A DNA stretch of 64,000 nt, taken from positions 1 through 64,000 of the forward strand of contig JBFFZG010000001.1 in the NCBI GenBank assembly GCA_041568735.1, in the 5' to 3' direction. The notes below the pieces were generated by a model that was given only the letters and a program-made list of their open reading frames with translations, had not been told where the DNA came from and did no database searches. Shown here piece by piece: positions 1 to 7,839 of the stretch. The position numbers and the translations under genes were made by a program. Source of the DNA: WTJY01 sp041568735 (GTDB lineage: Bacteria; Chloroflexota; Anaerolineae; Promineifilales; Promineifilaceae). Position 1 is the stretch's first letter. Each line of letters starts with the position of its first letter.

Positions 1-547
1 CTCCGGCAGCCAGCACGGCGGCCATCAGGGTATTTTCGGTGGCGGTGACGCTCTGCTCAGGCTGGAGCAGATAGCCGGCTCCCTGCAAGGACCGGCCGCG
101 GATCCGCAGCCGGGTGCCGTTGATAAAATCCGCTTCGGCGCCGAGCAGGCGCAGCCCGCGCACGTGCGTGTCGAGCGGCCGCCCCCCGATCCGATCCCCG
201 CCGGGAAGTGGGAGGATGATCTCCCCCATGCGGGCCAGGAGCGGGCCGGACAATACAAAAGAGGCACGGATCTGACCGGCCAGCTGGCCGTCGAGCTCCG
301 TCTTCCGAATTTCGGCCGCGTGGAGCTGCCAGCTGCCGTCTCCCAGCGATCTGACCTCCACCCCAAGATCGCGGAGGATCTCGAGCATGACCCGGACATC
401 CTGGATATCGGGGACATTGTGCAGGGTGACGGCCTCACCGGTCAGCAGGCAGGCCGGGATGAGCTTCAGGGCGGCGTTCTTGTTCCCGCTGGCGCGAATC
501 GTACCTTCGAGGCGGCGGCCGCCTTCGATAATAAATTGATCCATCAT
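1..547 (-). CDS. murA: UDP-N-acetylglucosamine 1-carboxyvinyltransferase, N-terminal part (cut by window edge)
   Basis: MurA transfers enolpyruvate from PEP to UDP-GlcNAc in the cytoplasm, the first committed step of peptidoglycan synthesis. The frame stays open to the left edge, giving 182 codons of a protein usually about 420 long. The start MMDQFIIEGG and the segment SGNKNAAL (Lys23) are family hallmarks. The active-site loop reads LPLPGGDRIGGRPLD at residues 112-126, so the catalytic-loop Cys that fosfomycin alkylates in E. coli is Asp118 here, as in mycobacterial MurA. The start may be the ATG at 547 or the one at 544; GGAG at 553-556 suits either. The other-frame reading 25-438 is a shadow of this gene. 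Confidence 0.93.
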   Translation of the reverse strand, partial: MMDQFIIEGGRRLEGTIRASGNKNAALKLIPACLLTGEAVTLHNVPDIQDVRVMLEILRDLGVEVRSLGDGSWQLHAAEIRKTELDGQLAGQIRASFVLSGPLLARMGEIILPLPGGDRIGGRPLDTHVRGLRLLGAEADFINGTRLRIRGRSLQGAGYLLQPEQSVTATENTLMAAVLAAG

Positions 548-576
548 TGATTCTCCATGATTCCGAGAAGTAGCCG

Positions 577-605
577 ATTCTAGCGGGAGTAAAACGGGAG
601 GACAA
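577..605 (-). promoter_or_regulatory. Predicted sigma70-type promoter of murA
   Basis: On the minus strand TTGTCC (605-600) and TAGAAT (582-577) are separated by 17 bp. Transcription would begin about 25 nt before the murA start. Seen in sequence; function inferred from position and match to the -35/-10 consensus. Confidence 0.55.
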
Positions 606-769
606 CGGCGCTAATCCCCCGATTACCCGACGACATCGCTCACCGGACCGGCCGGACGGCGGCCGCGCTCCTTGTTTTTCAATTTCAATTTCATTTCAAA
701 GGAACGGGCATGGAAGCCGCCTTCAGCAGGCGGCCTGGTCTCCGGGAAGGGTTGGAGACAAATCGCCGA

Positions 770-788
770 ACGCCGCTGGAAGCGGCGT
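770..788. promoter_or_regulatory. Perfect 8-bp inverted repeat over a -35 box (candidate operator)
   Basis: ACGCCGCT, three bases GGA, then AGCGGCGT form a perfect dyad. It covers the -35 hexamer (776-781) of the promoter before the hydrolase gene at 811, a position where a repressor would block RNA polymerase. No regulator is known; the dyad could also act as an RNA hairpin in an upstream transcript. Confidence 0.35.
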
Positions 789-804
789 GCCCACCTGTTA
801 TACT
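776..804 (+). promoter_or_regulatory. Predicted promoter giving a leaderless hydrolase mRNA
   Basis: CTGGAA (776-781), 17 bp, TATACT (799-804). The -10 box ends 6 bp before the ATG at 811, so the transcription start would coincide with the start codon. No Shine-Dalgarno sequence is present, which agrees. Confidence 0.55.
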
Positions 805-810
805 TCGGAT

Positions 811-1584
811 ATGCCTTTCGTGGAAATCGATCGACAGAAAATTTACTTCTCGCGCCATGGGGAGCCGGGGAGAGACAGCCTCCTGCTGCTCCACGGGGCC
901 GGCTGCGATCACCGCGATTGGCCTGAAGCGCTGCGCCACCTGCCGGGCCGCCAGGTAGTGGCGATCGATCTGCCCGGTCACGGCCGGTCGGATGGGCCGG
1001 CGCCCACAACCATCGAGTCAACCGCCGGCCTCCTGGCGCGCCTGGTCGTGCAGCTCGACCAGGGCCCCTTCGTCGCGGCCGGCCACTCGATGGGGGGAGC
1101 GATCGTCCAGCAGCTCGCCCTGGAGGAGCCCCCCTGGCTGACCGGTCTCATTTTGATCGGCACCGGGAGCGAAATGCCGGTCAATCCCCAGATCTTTACC
1201 TGGCTGGACCGGGATCTGGCGGCTTACGCCGATTTTTTCGCCCGCTATGCCTGGGCCAGGGGGACCGATCCGGCGCTGATTATGGCCCACCGGCAGAAAA
1301 TTCTCAACCAGGAACCGGCCGTCCTGACGGCCGATTACACGGCCTGCAGCCGTTTTTCGACCACCGGACGTCTCACGAAGATCGCCCTGCCCTGCCTGGT
1401 GATTGGGGGCGAAATCGACAAGTTCATGCCAGCGGCCATGAGCGAAGCGCTGGCGGCCGAAATCCCGGGAGCCGCCCTCCACCTGCTGCCCGGCGCCGGC
1501 CATATGATGCAGCTCGAACAGCCCGAGCAGATCAGCGGGCTCGTTCTCAATTTTCTTGAAACCACTGCCTCAGCCAGGGGGTGA
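811..1584 (+). CDS. Alpha/beta-hydrolase fold protein
   Basis: A 257-residue cytoplasmic alpha/beta hydrolase; the substrate cannot be named. It shows the oxyanion motif LLHGAG, the nucleophile elbow GHSMGG (Ser93), an acid candidate in GGEIDKF near 202 and the catalytic His231 in GAGHMM. The triad is complete and the length is typical of single-domain hydrolases. The frame is open back to a GTG at 787, but ATG 811 is preferred because it begins MPFVEIDRQKIYF at the usual domain edge and has a -10 box 6 bp ahead. Its last 38 bases overlap the 3' end of convergent rdgB. Confidence 0.85.
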   Translation: MPFVEIDRQKIYFSRHGEPGRDSLLLLHGAGCDHRDWPEALRHLPGRQVVAIDLPGHGRSDGPAPTTIESTAGLLARLVVQLDQGPFVAAGHSMGGAIVQQLALEEPPWLTGLILIGTGSEMPVNPQIFTWLDRDLAAYADFFARYAWARGTDPALIMAHRQKILNQEPAVLTADYTACSRFSTTGRLTKIALPCLVIGGEIDKFMPAAMSEALAAEIPGAALHLLPGAGHMMQLEQPEQISGLVLNFLETTASARG

Positions 1585-2158
1585 GGGCGGCGATGGCCCG
1601 GCCGCGGTGGCTGATCTGGTGCTTGATCGCCGGCGGCAGTTCGGCCATCGTCCTGCCGCCCTGCCCATCCGGCTCGAATACCGGATCATAACCGAAGCCA
1701 AAATTGCCCCGGGGGGCGAGGGCGATCCGGCCGTGACAGACTCCTTCCACCGTCGTTAGAATCTCCCCCTGGCCGTCGGCCAGGGCGATGACCGCGCGAA
1801 AGCGGGCCGTTCGCCGGCTCTCTTCTACTCCCTCCATGTTCCTGAGCAGGAATCGATACCGCCCTTCATGGGACAGATCCTCCCCACCGTAGCGGGCGGT
1901 GTAGACGCCGGGCGCCCCGGCGAGCGCGTCAACCTCCAGGCCGGAGTCGTCGGCCAGGGTCAGAATACCGGCCGCCCGCCCATAAGCCGCCGCTTTCAGG
2001 CAGGCGTTGGCCGAAAAAGTCGTGCCGGTCTCCTCGACCTCCAGGTCAATTCCCAGCTGATCCAGGCTCAACCATTCGATGTCGAGATCGCCCATCATGT
2101 CGGCGAATTCCCTTATTTTTCCCTTGTTCCGCGTGGCGATTAATATGGCAGTCGTCAT
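1547..2158 (-). CDS. rdgB: XTP/dITP diphosphatase (non-canonical purine NTP pyrophosphatase, RdgB/HAM1 family)
   Basis: The enzyme hydrolyses dITP, XTP and related deaminated nucleotides to monophosphates, keeping them out of DNA and RNA. The 203-residue product has all family motifs: ATRNKGKIREF at the N-terminus, DDSGLEVDAL and GVYTARYGG in the middle, then FGFGYDPVF and the C-terminal ISHRGRA. The frame runs further upstream to 2401, but the family always begins a few residues before the TRNKGK motif, so ATG 2158 is chosen. It overlaps the convergent hydrolase gene by 38 bases and is divergent from the asparaginase gene. An extended -10 box (TG-G-TATAGT) lies at 2261-2269. Confidence 0.93.
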   Translation of the reverse strand: MTTAILIATRNKGKIREFADMMGDLDIEWLSLDQLGIDLEVEETGTTFSANACLKAAAYGRAAGILTLADDSGLEVDALAGAPGVYTARYGGEDLSHEGRYRFLLRNMEGVEESRRTARFRAVIALADGQGEILTTVEGVCHGRIALAPRGNFGFGYDPVFEPDGQGGRTMAELPPAIKHQISHRGRAIAALTPWLRQWFQEN

Positions 2159-2260
2159 GGGCAGATGTCCAGGCCAGGAGCAGCTCAGCCGCCGGCCCCA
2201 TCCAGCTGCCGGGACAAGGGATGCCGGGCGAACAGCCGCTTCGCTCAATATTTGGGCGAA

Positions 2261-2269
2261 ACTATACCA
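2261..2269 (-). promoter_or_regulatory. Possible extended -10 promoter of rdgB
   Basis: The minus strand reads TGGTATAGT, an extended -10 (TGnTATAAT-like) about 100 nt upstream of the rdgB ATG. No good -35 hexamer is visible, as expected for extended -10 promoters. Weak call. Confidence 0.3.
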
Positions 2270-2287
2270 CGAATCCAAAGGGGTGGG

Positions 2288-2316
2288 CTGGAAATCAGCC
2301 GGCAGTCGCATATAAT
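2288..2316 (+). promoter_or_regulatory. Predicted promoter of the asparaginase gene
   Basis: CTGGAA (2288-2293), 17 bp, then a perfect TATAAT (2311-2316). The start ATG at 2407 follows an 80-90 nt leader with GAGGA at 2393-2397. Same -35 hexamer and spacing as the promoter at 776-804. Confidence 0.6.
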
Positions 2317-2406
2317 TTGAACCGACCGGCGATTCCCCCGCGCCGGGCCGGCCGCGGACCACCTGCAGTGCCGAAAAAACCATGGGGAACCAGAGGAACA
2401 TCGGCT

Positions 2407-3324
2407 ATGGAACCCGTCATCATCGTTCACGGAGGAGCCGGCGCCTGGGATCTGACCTCAGCCCGGCTCCAGGCCGGCATTGAAGCGTGCCGGGCGGCGG
2501 CAGCCGCCGGGCAAAAAATCCTGCGGGACGGCGGCTCCGCCCTGGACGCCGTCGAGGCGGCCGTGCGCGTGCTCGAAGACGCCCCGGTGCTCGATGCCGG
2601 GGTTGGCAGCTACCTCAATACCGACGGCATCGTCGAAGTGGATGCGCTCATCATGGACGGCCGGACGCTCGACCTGGGCGCCGTGGCCGCCGTGCAGCGG
2701 GTGCAGAATCCGATCAGCCTGGCCCGCCGGGTGATGACGGATACGGAACACACCCTGCTTGTCGGGGAGGGGGCCGGCCGCTTCGCCGACCAGATCGGCT
2801 TCCCCCGGGTGAGCAATGAAGCGCTGGTGACCGAGGAAGAGCGGGAGAACCTGGCAGCCCTGCTGGAACAGGCCGGATACGAAACGCATGAAATTTTTAC
2901 GGTGCCTGGGGCCATGGGAGACACGGTCGGGGCGGTCGCCATCGATCACCAGGGCCACCTGGCCGCGGCGACCTCAACCGGCGGCACCCGCCATAAGCTG
3001 CCGAGCCGTGTGGGGGACAGCCCCCTCGTCGGATCCGGCGGCTACGCCGATGATCTGACCGGTGCTGTCAGCGCCACCGGGCACGGCGAATCCCTGATGA
3101 AAGTGGTCATCAGCAAACAGGTCTGCGATTTCATGGGCGGCGGCACGGAACCGGAGGCGGCCTGCCGGGAAGCGCTGGAGCGGCTGGCCAGCCGGCTGGG
3201 GGAGAAAGGGCGCGGGGGATTGATCGCCATCGACCGCCGCGGACGGGCGGGCTGGTTTTACAATACGGACGCGATGCCCTATGCCCTGGCCAGGGGGGAC
3301 GATCCGGTCGAGAGCGGCCGCTGA
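2407..3324 (+). CDS. Isoaspartyl peptidase / L-asparaginase (N-terminal-nucleophile hydrolase)
   Basis: A plant/bacterial type asparaginase that cleaves isoaspartyl dipeptides and asparagine after self-cleaving into alpha and beta chains. The 305-residue product has IIVHGGAGAWD at the start, the turn GSYLNTDG, and the autocleavage site GDTVGAVAID, where Thr173 would become the N-terminal nucleophile of the beta chain. The beta-chain motifs ATSTGGT and SATGHGE are present. Length matches the family. The start ATG 2407 has GAGGA nine bases ahead; an in-frame upstream extension to 2221 lacks homology and crosses the promoter. First gene of a plus-strand series reaching the sensor kinase at 5676. 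Confidence 0.92.
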   Translation: MEPVIIVHGGAGAWDLTSARLQAGIEACRAAAAAGQKILRDGGSALDAVEAAVRVLEDAPVLDAGVGSYLNTDGIVEVDALIMDGRTLDLGAVAAVQRVQNPISLARRVMTDTEHTLLVGEGAGRFADQIGFPRVSNEALVTEEERENLAALLEQAGYETHEIFTVPGAMGDTVGAVAIDHQGHLAAATSTGGTRHKLPSRVGDSPLVGSGGYADDLTGAVSATGHGESLMKVVISKQVCDFMGGGTEPEAACREALERLASRLGEKGRGGLIAIDRRGRAGWFYNTDAMPYALARGDDPVESGR

Positions 3325-3397
3325 GAACCGGCCGGGCCGGCCGGACCTTTCAGACGGGGGGATCCCACCGGGCGGCTGATTTGTCAGGGGTGATTGA

Positions 3398-4360
3398 ATG
3401 GGTTACATTTCCGCGATGAAGGTCTATTACTACGACCACTGGACGTTTCCCCTGCCGCCCCATCATCGCTTTCCCACGGATAAATACCGCCTGCTCCGCG
3501 AGCGGCTGCTCGAGCATGATCCGGCCGGGGTCGAGCTGATCCCCGCCCCGGCAGCAGCCGCCGGCCAGCTGCTGCTGGCCCACAGCGAGACCTATGTCAC
3601 CCAGATTGAAACGGGAACCCTCCCACCGGCGCTGGAGCGGGAGCTCGGCCTGCCTCTTTCTCCCGAACTCGCCCGGCGCGTCCGCCATACGGTCGGCGCC
3701 ACGATCGCAGCCGGCCGCGCGGCCAGAACAGAGGGCATCGCCGCCACCACCGGCGGCGGCACCCATCACGCCCAGTGGGATCGGCCGCAGGGGTATTGTA
3801 TTTTCAACGATGCCGTGGTTGCGGTGCGGGTTCTGCAGCGAGAAAAAGCCATCCGGCGGGCCCTGATCATCGATTGTGATGTGCACCAGGGAAACGGGAC
3901 GGCCGCCCTGACGGCAGATGATCCCACGATCTTCACCTTTTCCATCCACTGCCGCCAGAATTTTCCGGCGCGGAAAATCCCCGGCGACCTGGATATCGAC
4001 TTGAATGCCGGGGTCGGTGACGCCATTTATCTGGAGGCGCTTCGCTCCGGCCTGGCCGTCGCCTTTGAACGGGCCCATGCCGATTTTGTCGTCTACCTGG
4101 CCGGCGCCGATCCCTTCGAGGGGGATCGCCTCGGCCGGTTAAACCTGAGCAAAAAAGGGCTGGCCGACCGGGATCGCCTGGTGCTCGAGGGCTGCGCCCG
4201 CCGTGGGCTGCCCGTCGTGGTTACCATGGCCGGGGGATACGGCCGCGATATCCACGATACGGTCGATATTTATCACCAGACGATTCGGCTGGCCGCCGGC
4301 ACAGCACCGGCCTACTCGAATTACCTGCCAGCCGATCGGCCGGCGGCCGGTGCCGCTTGA
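3398..4360 (+). CDS. Histone-deacetylase-fold metal-dependent amidohydrolase
   Basis: Member of the HDAC/acetoin-utilisation/acetylpolyamine deacetylase superfamily, which removes acyl groups from amines using Zn2+. The 320-residue protein shows GGGTHHAQW with the paired active-site His residues, the metal ligands in DCDVHQGNG (Asp161, His163) and the third ligand Asp238 in AGADPFEGD. TMAGGYG near the end carries the transition-state Tyr. Its substrate is unknown and no acetyltransferase partner lies beside it. ATG 3398 has a weak GGGGTGA ahead; ATG 3416 is an alternative. It is 73 bp after the asparaginase gene and 56 bp before a hydrolase. A more distant superfamily member is at 60208. Confidence 0.87.
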   Translation: MGYISAMKVYYYDHWTFPLPPHHRFPTDKYRLLRERLLEHDPAGVELIPAPAAAAGQLLLAHSETYVTQIETGTLPPALERELGLPLSPELARRVRHTVGATIAAGRAARTEGIAATTGGGTHHAQWDRPQGYCIFNDAVVAVRVLQREKAIRRALIIDCDVHQGNGTAALTADDPTIFTFSIHCRQNFPARKIPGDLDIDLNAGVGDAIYLEALRSGLAVAFERAHADFVVYLAGADPFEGDRLGRLNLSKKGLADRDRLVLEGCARRGLPVVVTMAGGYGRDIHDTVDIYHQTIRLAAGTAPAYSNYLPADRPAAGAA

Positions 4361-4416
4361 AACGGTCGATCCCGAGAGAGCGTCCCACCCACTGACCAGA
4401 CCCCTGTGGAGGTTTC

Positions 4417-5208
4417 ATGAGCAACCAACCTGACTTTCAAATGGCCTACATGGACACCTGCGGCCCCCAGACGATGTTGATGATCCACGGTTTTCCCTTC
4501 AACAACCTGATGTGGGTGCCCCAGTATGATGATCTGTACGACATGGCCCGCATCATCGCGCCGGATCTGCCCGGTCACGGGTCGTCGGACCCCATGAAGG
4601 GAACCGTCACCATGGGTTTGATGGCCCAGCAGTGCGCTGACCTGCTGGAAAGCCTGGAAATCGATGAACCGATCGTCGTCTGCGGCCTATCGATGGGGGG
4701 CTACGTCGCCATGGAATTGGTACGCCAGTTTCCCCGGCGCATAAGCGGGCTGATTTTAACCGCAACCCGGGCCGCGCCCGACAGCGAAGAAGCCCGCTCC
4801 GGCCGCAATGCGGCGATTTCGAAGATCAAGCAAAAAGGGCTCGATGTTTTCGTCGACGAAATGCTGCCCAACCTTTTCGCCCCCCAAAATTTCGACCCGG
4901 AGAGCGAAATTGTGGCTTATGTACGGGAGATGATGATGCAGACGTCGCCTGAGGGGGCGATTGCCGCTCTGCGGGGGATGAAAGAACGGGCGGATTCCCG
5001 GCCGCTCCTTTCGTCGATCGAGGTTCCCACCATCATTATTCACGGCGAGGACGACCAGATTGTTCCCCTGGCCGAAGCGCAGGAAATGTACGCCGCCATG
5101 CCCGACTCCAATCTCTTTATCGTCGAAAATGCCGGCCACCTGCCGCCGATGGAGCAGCCGGATGTTTTTAACGGCATCGTCGCCGAATTTTTAGGCGATC
5201 TGATTTAA
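4417..5208 (+). CDS. Alpha/beta-hydrolase fold protein
   Basis: A 263-residue soluble alpha/beta hydrolase with MIHGFPFNN as oxyanion region, GLSMGG elbow (Ser92), HGEDDQIVP as acid loop and ENAGHLPPMEQP with catalytic His241. The pattern resembles 3-oxoadipate enol-lactonase and related carboxylic ester hydrolases, but no catabolic neighbours support that role, so no substrate is assigned. GGAGG at 4408-4412, four bases before the ATG, fixes the start. It lies 29 bp before the Dabb gene and is probably cotranscribed with it. Confidence 0.85.
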   Translation: MSNQPDFQMAYMDTCGPQTMLMIHGFPFNNLMWVPQYDDLYDMARIIAPDLPGHGSSDPMKGTVTMGLMAQQCADLLESLEIDEPIVVCGLSMGGYVAMELVRQFPRRISGLILTATRAAPDSEEARSGRNAAISKIKQKGLDVFVDEMLPNLFAPQNFDPESEIVAYVREMMMQTSPEGAIAALRGMKERADSRPLLSSIEVPTIIIHGEDDQIVPLAEAQEMYAAMPDSNLFIVENAGHLPPMEQPDVFNGIVAEFLGDLI

Positions 5209-5237
5209 ACGATGCGGGCGGTTCGTTCGAGACCCTC

Positions 5238-5528
5238 ATGCTGATCCACATCGTCCTCTTCAAGTTGAAAAACCCCACCGCCGCCAATCGCTCCGCCCTG
5301 ACCGGGCGGCTGCGCGCCCTGGGAGGAGCCATCCCTTTCCTGCGGAAGATCGAGGTCGGCGAGGATGTTTCCCATTCCGATCGATCGTTTGACGTTGCCC
5401 TCATCACGCGGTTTGACGATCTGGATGGACTGGCCCTTTACCAGCAGCATCCCCGCCACCAGGAGGTACTCGCCTGGATTGCCGAAATGGTGAGCGAAAC
5501 GCGTACAGTCGATTTTTTCGATGGGTGA
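5238..5528 (+). CDS. Dabb (stress-responsive A/B barrel) family protein
   Basis: A 96-residue ferredoxin-like dimeric alpha/beta barrel. It starts MLIHIVLFKLK, the Dabb signature in which His sits in the putative active site, and has the conserved pattern of VGEDVSHSDRSFDVALITRFDD leading to YQQHPRHQEV in the second half. Members range from plant stress proteins to polyketide cyclases, so the activity is unknown. Separated by 29 bp from the upstream hydrolase, likely the same transcript. Confidence 0.82.
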   Translation: MLIHIVLFKLKNPTAANRSALTGRLRALGGAIPFLRKIEVGEDVSHSDRSFDVALITRFDDLDGLALYQQHPRHQEVLAWIAEMVSETRTVDFFDG

Positions 5529-5591
5529 TCGCCGCTGAATCCGACCGCGCGGAGGGGAAATGGGCGGGGCGGGGCCCCCGGAGGCGACTCC

Positions 5592-5620
5592 TTTCAGAAT
5601 TCCAGGGAATAGGATATATT
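5592..5620 (+). promoter_or_regulatory. Candidate promoter of the hybrid sensor kinase gene
   Basis: TTTCAG (5592-5597), 17 bp, TATATT (5615-5620), about 50 nt ahead of the ATG at 5676. The -10 is good and the -35 weak. Confidence 0.4.
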
Positions 5621-5675
5621 TTGCTCTAACCAATCCCGGGTCATGCACGACAACACGGCTACCACCCTGTGATTT

Positions 5676-7181
5676 ATGAGTTATAGAAGCCGCATTCTCA
5701 TCGTCGACGATCAGGCCCTCATGCGCAATCACATGCACCGCCTCCTGGCGGATGAGGGCTACGAGCTCGAATTTGCCGAGGACGGCCGCAAGGCGCTCGA
5801 CAAGATCGAGTCCTTTCGCCCCGATCTCATCCTGCTCGATGTACGCATGCCGGTCATGGACGGGTTTAAAGTCTGCCGCCGGGTACGCGAAAATCCGGCC
5901 ACAGCCGAGATCCCCATTATCATGATTACGGCCTTTGATGATCGGCACGCCCGCATGGAGGGGATCCAGGCCGGGGCTGACGACTTCATCCCTAAACCCT
6001 ACGACAGTCTCGAACTGCGGGCCCGCGTGCGCACCATCACCCGCCTCAATCGCTTTCGCCGCCTGATGGATGAAAAGGCCAAGTTTCAGCTGGTGGCCGA
6101 GCTGTCGGAAAACGGCTACCTGCTGATCAACGATTCGGACCAGGTGGTGTTCGCCAACCACCAGGCGCGGCTCTATCTCAACCTGCCGGTTGAGATGGAC
6201 ACCCCGATCGACCAGACGTTTACCGAACTCGTTCAGGGGCGCTACCAGCGGGAATCGGCCCAGAGCTGGGACCCCTGGCCGGGCTGGAACGAAAACAAGG
6301 AGGCCCGCTATCTCGTCCGGCCGGAGACGGTGCACGCCCCGGCTCTCTGGCTCCAGGTCGACACCCTCGACCACCTCCTCTCCGGCAGCCAGATGGTCTG
6401 GGTGGTCAGCCTGCGCGACGTCACCAACCAGATGACCGTCCGTCAGGATATGTGGAAATTCCAGCGGGCTATCCACCACAAAATGCGTACGCCCCTGATC
6501 GGCATGTACAGCGGCATTCAATTTCTGGCCAACTACGTGTCGGAATTATCGGCGGAGGATGTGCAGGCGCTCCTGGCGACGGCACTGGAGCACGGGGAGC
6601 GGCTCCGGGGAGCGGTGGAGGATGTTCTCCGCTACCTGGACACGCCGAATTTCGCCCATGTCGGCAATCAAATCACCCTGCGCATGGTCGCCGAGGCGGC
6701 CCGAGAAATGGGTGAGGCGCTCGAGCTCAAGTCCTGCACCGTCGAGCTCGACGAGGCGATCGCTGAGGAAGCACTCGTGCTCTCGCAGGAGTCGATGGAA
6801 GTGATTCTGTGGGAGCTGCTCGAAAATGCCAAGAAATTCCACCCCGACCACAGTCCGGACGTCCTGGTAAATCTCGAAGCGGCCGCCGAGAAAGGATCGG
6901 CCGCCGTCCTCATACTCGACAACGGCACCTCCCTGACGCCCGAACAGCTGCAGCATATCTGGCAGCCTTACTACCAGTCGGAAAAGAGTTTCACCGGTGA
7001 AATCGAGGGCATGGGGCTCGGCCTGCCCACGGTCGCTTCCGTTCTCTGGGGAGTCGGGGGCAAATGCCAGCTCCTCAACCGGCCGGACGGGCCCGGAGTC
7101 GAAGCGCAGCTGATTATTCCCTTTATCTCACAAAATGACCTGCTGAACCGCGAAAAAGAGTTCGAAGAAGTAGAAGATTAG
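5676..7181 (+). CDS. Hybrid protein: receiver domain - PAS-like - histidine kinase
   Basis: A 501-residue cytoplasmic signalling protein with no membrane segment. Residues 5-122 form a receiver domain (acidic pair Asp11-Asp12, phospho-acceptor Asp55 in LLDVRMP, KPYD lysine near 109). A PAS-like region follows (about 135-250, with ISDSD-type core LLINDSDQVVF). The dimerisation box IHHKMRTPLIG near 265 has the phospho-His before MRTP. The ATPase domain has N box ELLENAKKFHP, G1 DNGTS and G2 GMGLGLPTV. The receiver precedes the kinase, so it is probably driven by an upstream kinase rather than by a direct signal. Its stop overlaps that of the convergent gene by four bases. Confidence 0.9.
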   Translation: MSYRSRILIVDDQALMRNHMHRLLADEGYELEFAEDGRKALDKIESFRPDLILLDVRMPVMDGFKVCRRVRENPATAEIPIIMITAFDDRHARMEGIQAGADDFIPKPYDSLELRARVRTITRLNRFRRLMDEKAKFQLVAELSENGYLLINDSDQVVFANHQARLYLNLPVEMDTPIDQTFTELVQGRYQRESAQSWDPWPGWNENKEARYLVRPETVHAPALWLQVDTLDHLLSGSQMVWVVSLRDVTNQMTVRQDMWKFQRAIHHKMRTPLIGMYSGIQFLANYVSELSAEDVQALLATALEHGERLRGAVEDVLRYLDTPNFAHVGNQITLRMVAEAAREMGEALELKSCTVELDEAIAEEALVLSQESMEVILWELLENAKKFHPDHSPDVLVNLEAAAEKGSAAVLILDNGTSLTPEQLQHIWQPYYQSEKSFTGEIEGMGLGLPTVASVLWGVGGKCQLLNRPDGPGVEAQLIIPFISQNDLLNREKEFEEVED

Positions 7182-7612
7182 CGGACGATCAGCCAGCCAC
7201 CGATCAAGAGGAGAGCCATCCCCATCAGGCGGGCCAGATCGAGCGGCCGAACCGCCGAATCCAGCCAGCCGTAGTGATCGAAGAGGGCCGAAAGGGCATA
7301 CTGGGTCACCGCTACGATGGCAAACGTCGCCACGAAACCCAACCGGGGGACCGCGTAGCCGATCACACCGACGATGATTAATCCGGTCAGCCCGGCCAGG
7401 TAGGCATACCAGGGTGCCTGGTGCCAGCCCCCCAGATTTCCTCCGCGCAGCAGGAGCATGATCAGTCCGATGATCACCCCACCGCCGAAATAGGTGATGA
7501 ATACACTTTCCACGGTGCCAAAAACGGTGTCCAGCGTCCCCATAAAACGCGCCTGCAGGACGACGGCGATACCACCCAGAACCGGAATTCCAATTAACAG
7601 CAGCTGGTTCAT
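7178..7612 (-). CDS. DMT-family small membrane transporter (YdcZ/DUF606-like)
   Basis: A 144-residue, highly hydrophobic protein with about five predicted membrane helices: residues 1-22, 35-60, 68-88, 93-115 and 122-143. Length and the N-terminal pattern of IPVLGGIAVVLQARFMG, with small residues and a single polar face, match the half-size DMT transporters (YdcZ/DUF606), which dimerise. Substrate unknown. The gene is convergent with the sensor kinase (stops overlap by 4 bp) and divergent from the dehydrogenase fusion. GAGAG-rich sequence lies just ahead of the ATG. Confidence 0.75.
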   Translation of the reverse strand: MNQLLLIGIPVLGGIAVVLQARFMGTLDTVFGTVESVFITYFGGGVIIGLIMLLLRGGNLGGWHQAPWYAYLAGLTGLIIVGVIGYAVPRLGFVATFAIVAVTQYALSALFDHYGWLDSAVRPLDLARLMGMALLLIGGWLIVR

Positions 7613-7839
7613 CTTTCACTCTCACCCTGTAAATGTTTTGGGAGACCCGGCCTTTACCCCCACCCAAACAAATCGGAGGATTCATCGGCCCCTGCTGGTC
7701 TTACCCGTTTCACGATGGTAGTATCCATGGAACCGGGCCCGGCTCTCCGGCCGCCATCGCTGGCCCGACGAGCAGGGAAAATCACCCGGCCGCCCGGATC
7801 GCAATCAGACCAGAGGTACTTTTGCCAGGCAGTCGCTTT

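Noticed and set aside
164..550. Plus-strand frame over the left edge
   Set aside because: Antisense to murA, which matches the family well and continues out of the window.
2159..2401. N-terminal extension of rdgB
   Set aside because: No homology; it crosses the divergent promoter region, and the family starts at the TRNKGK motif.
3327..3352. CCGGCCGGGCCGGCCGG palindrome after the asparaginase gene as terminator
   Set aside because: Only CCTTTC follows, so there is no U tract; CCGG/GGCC runs are common throughout this GC-rich sequence.
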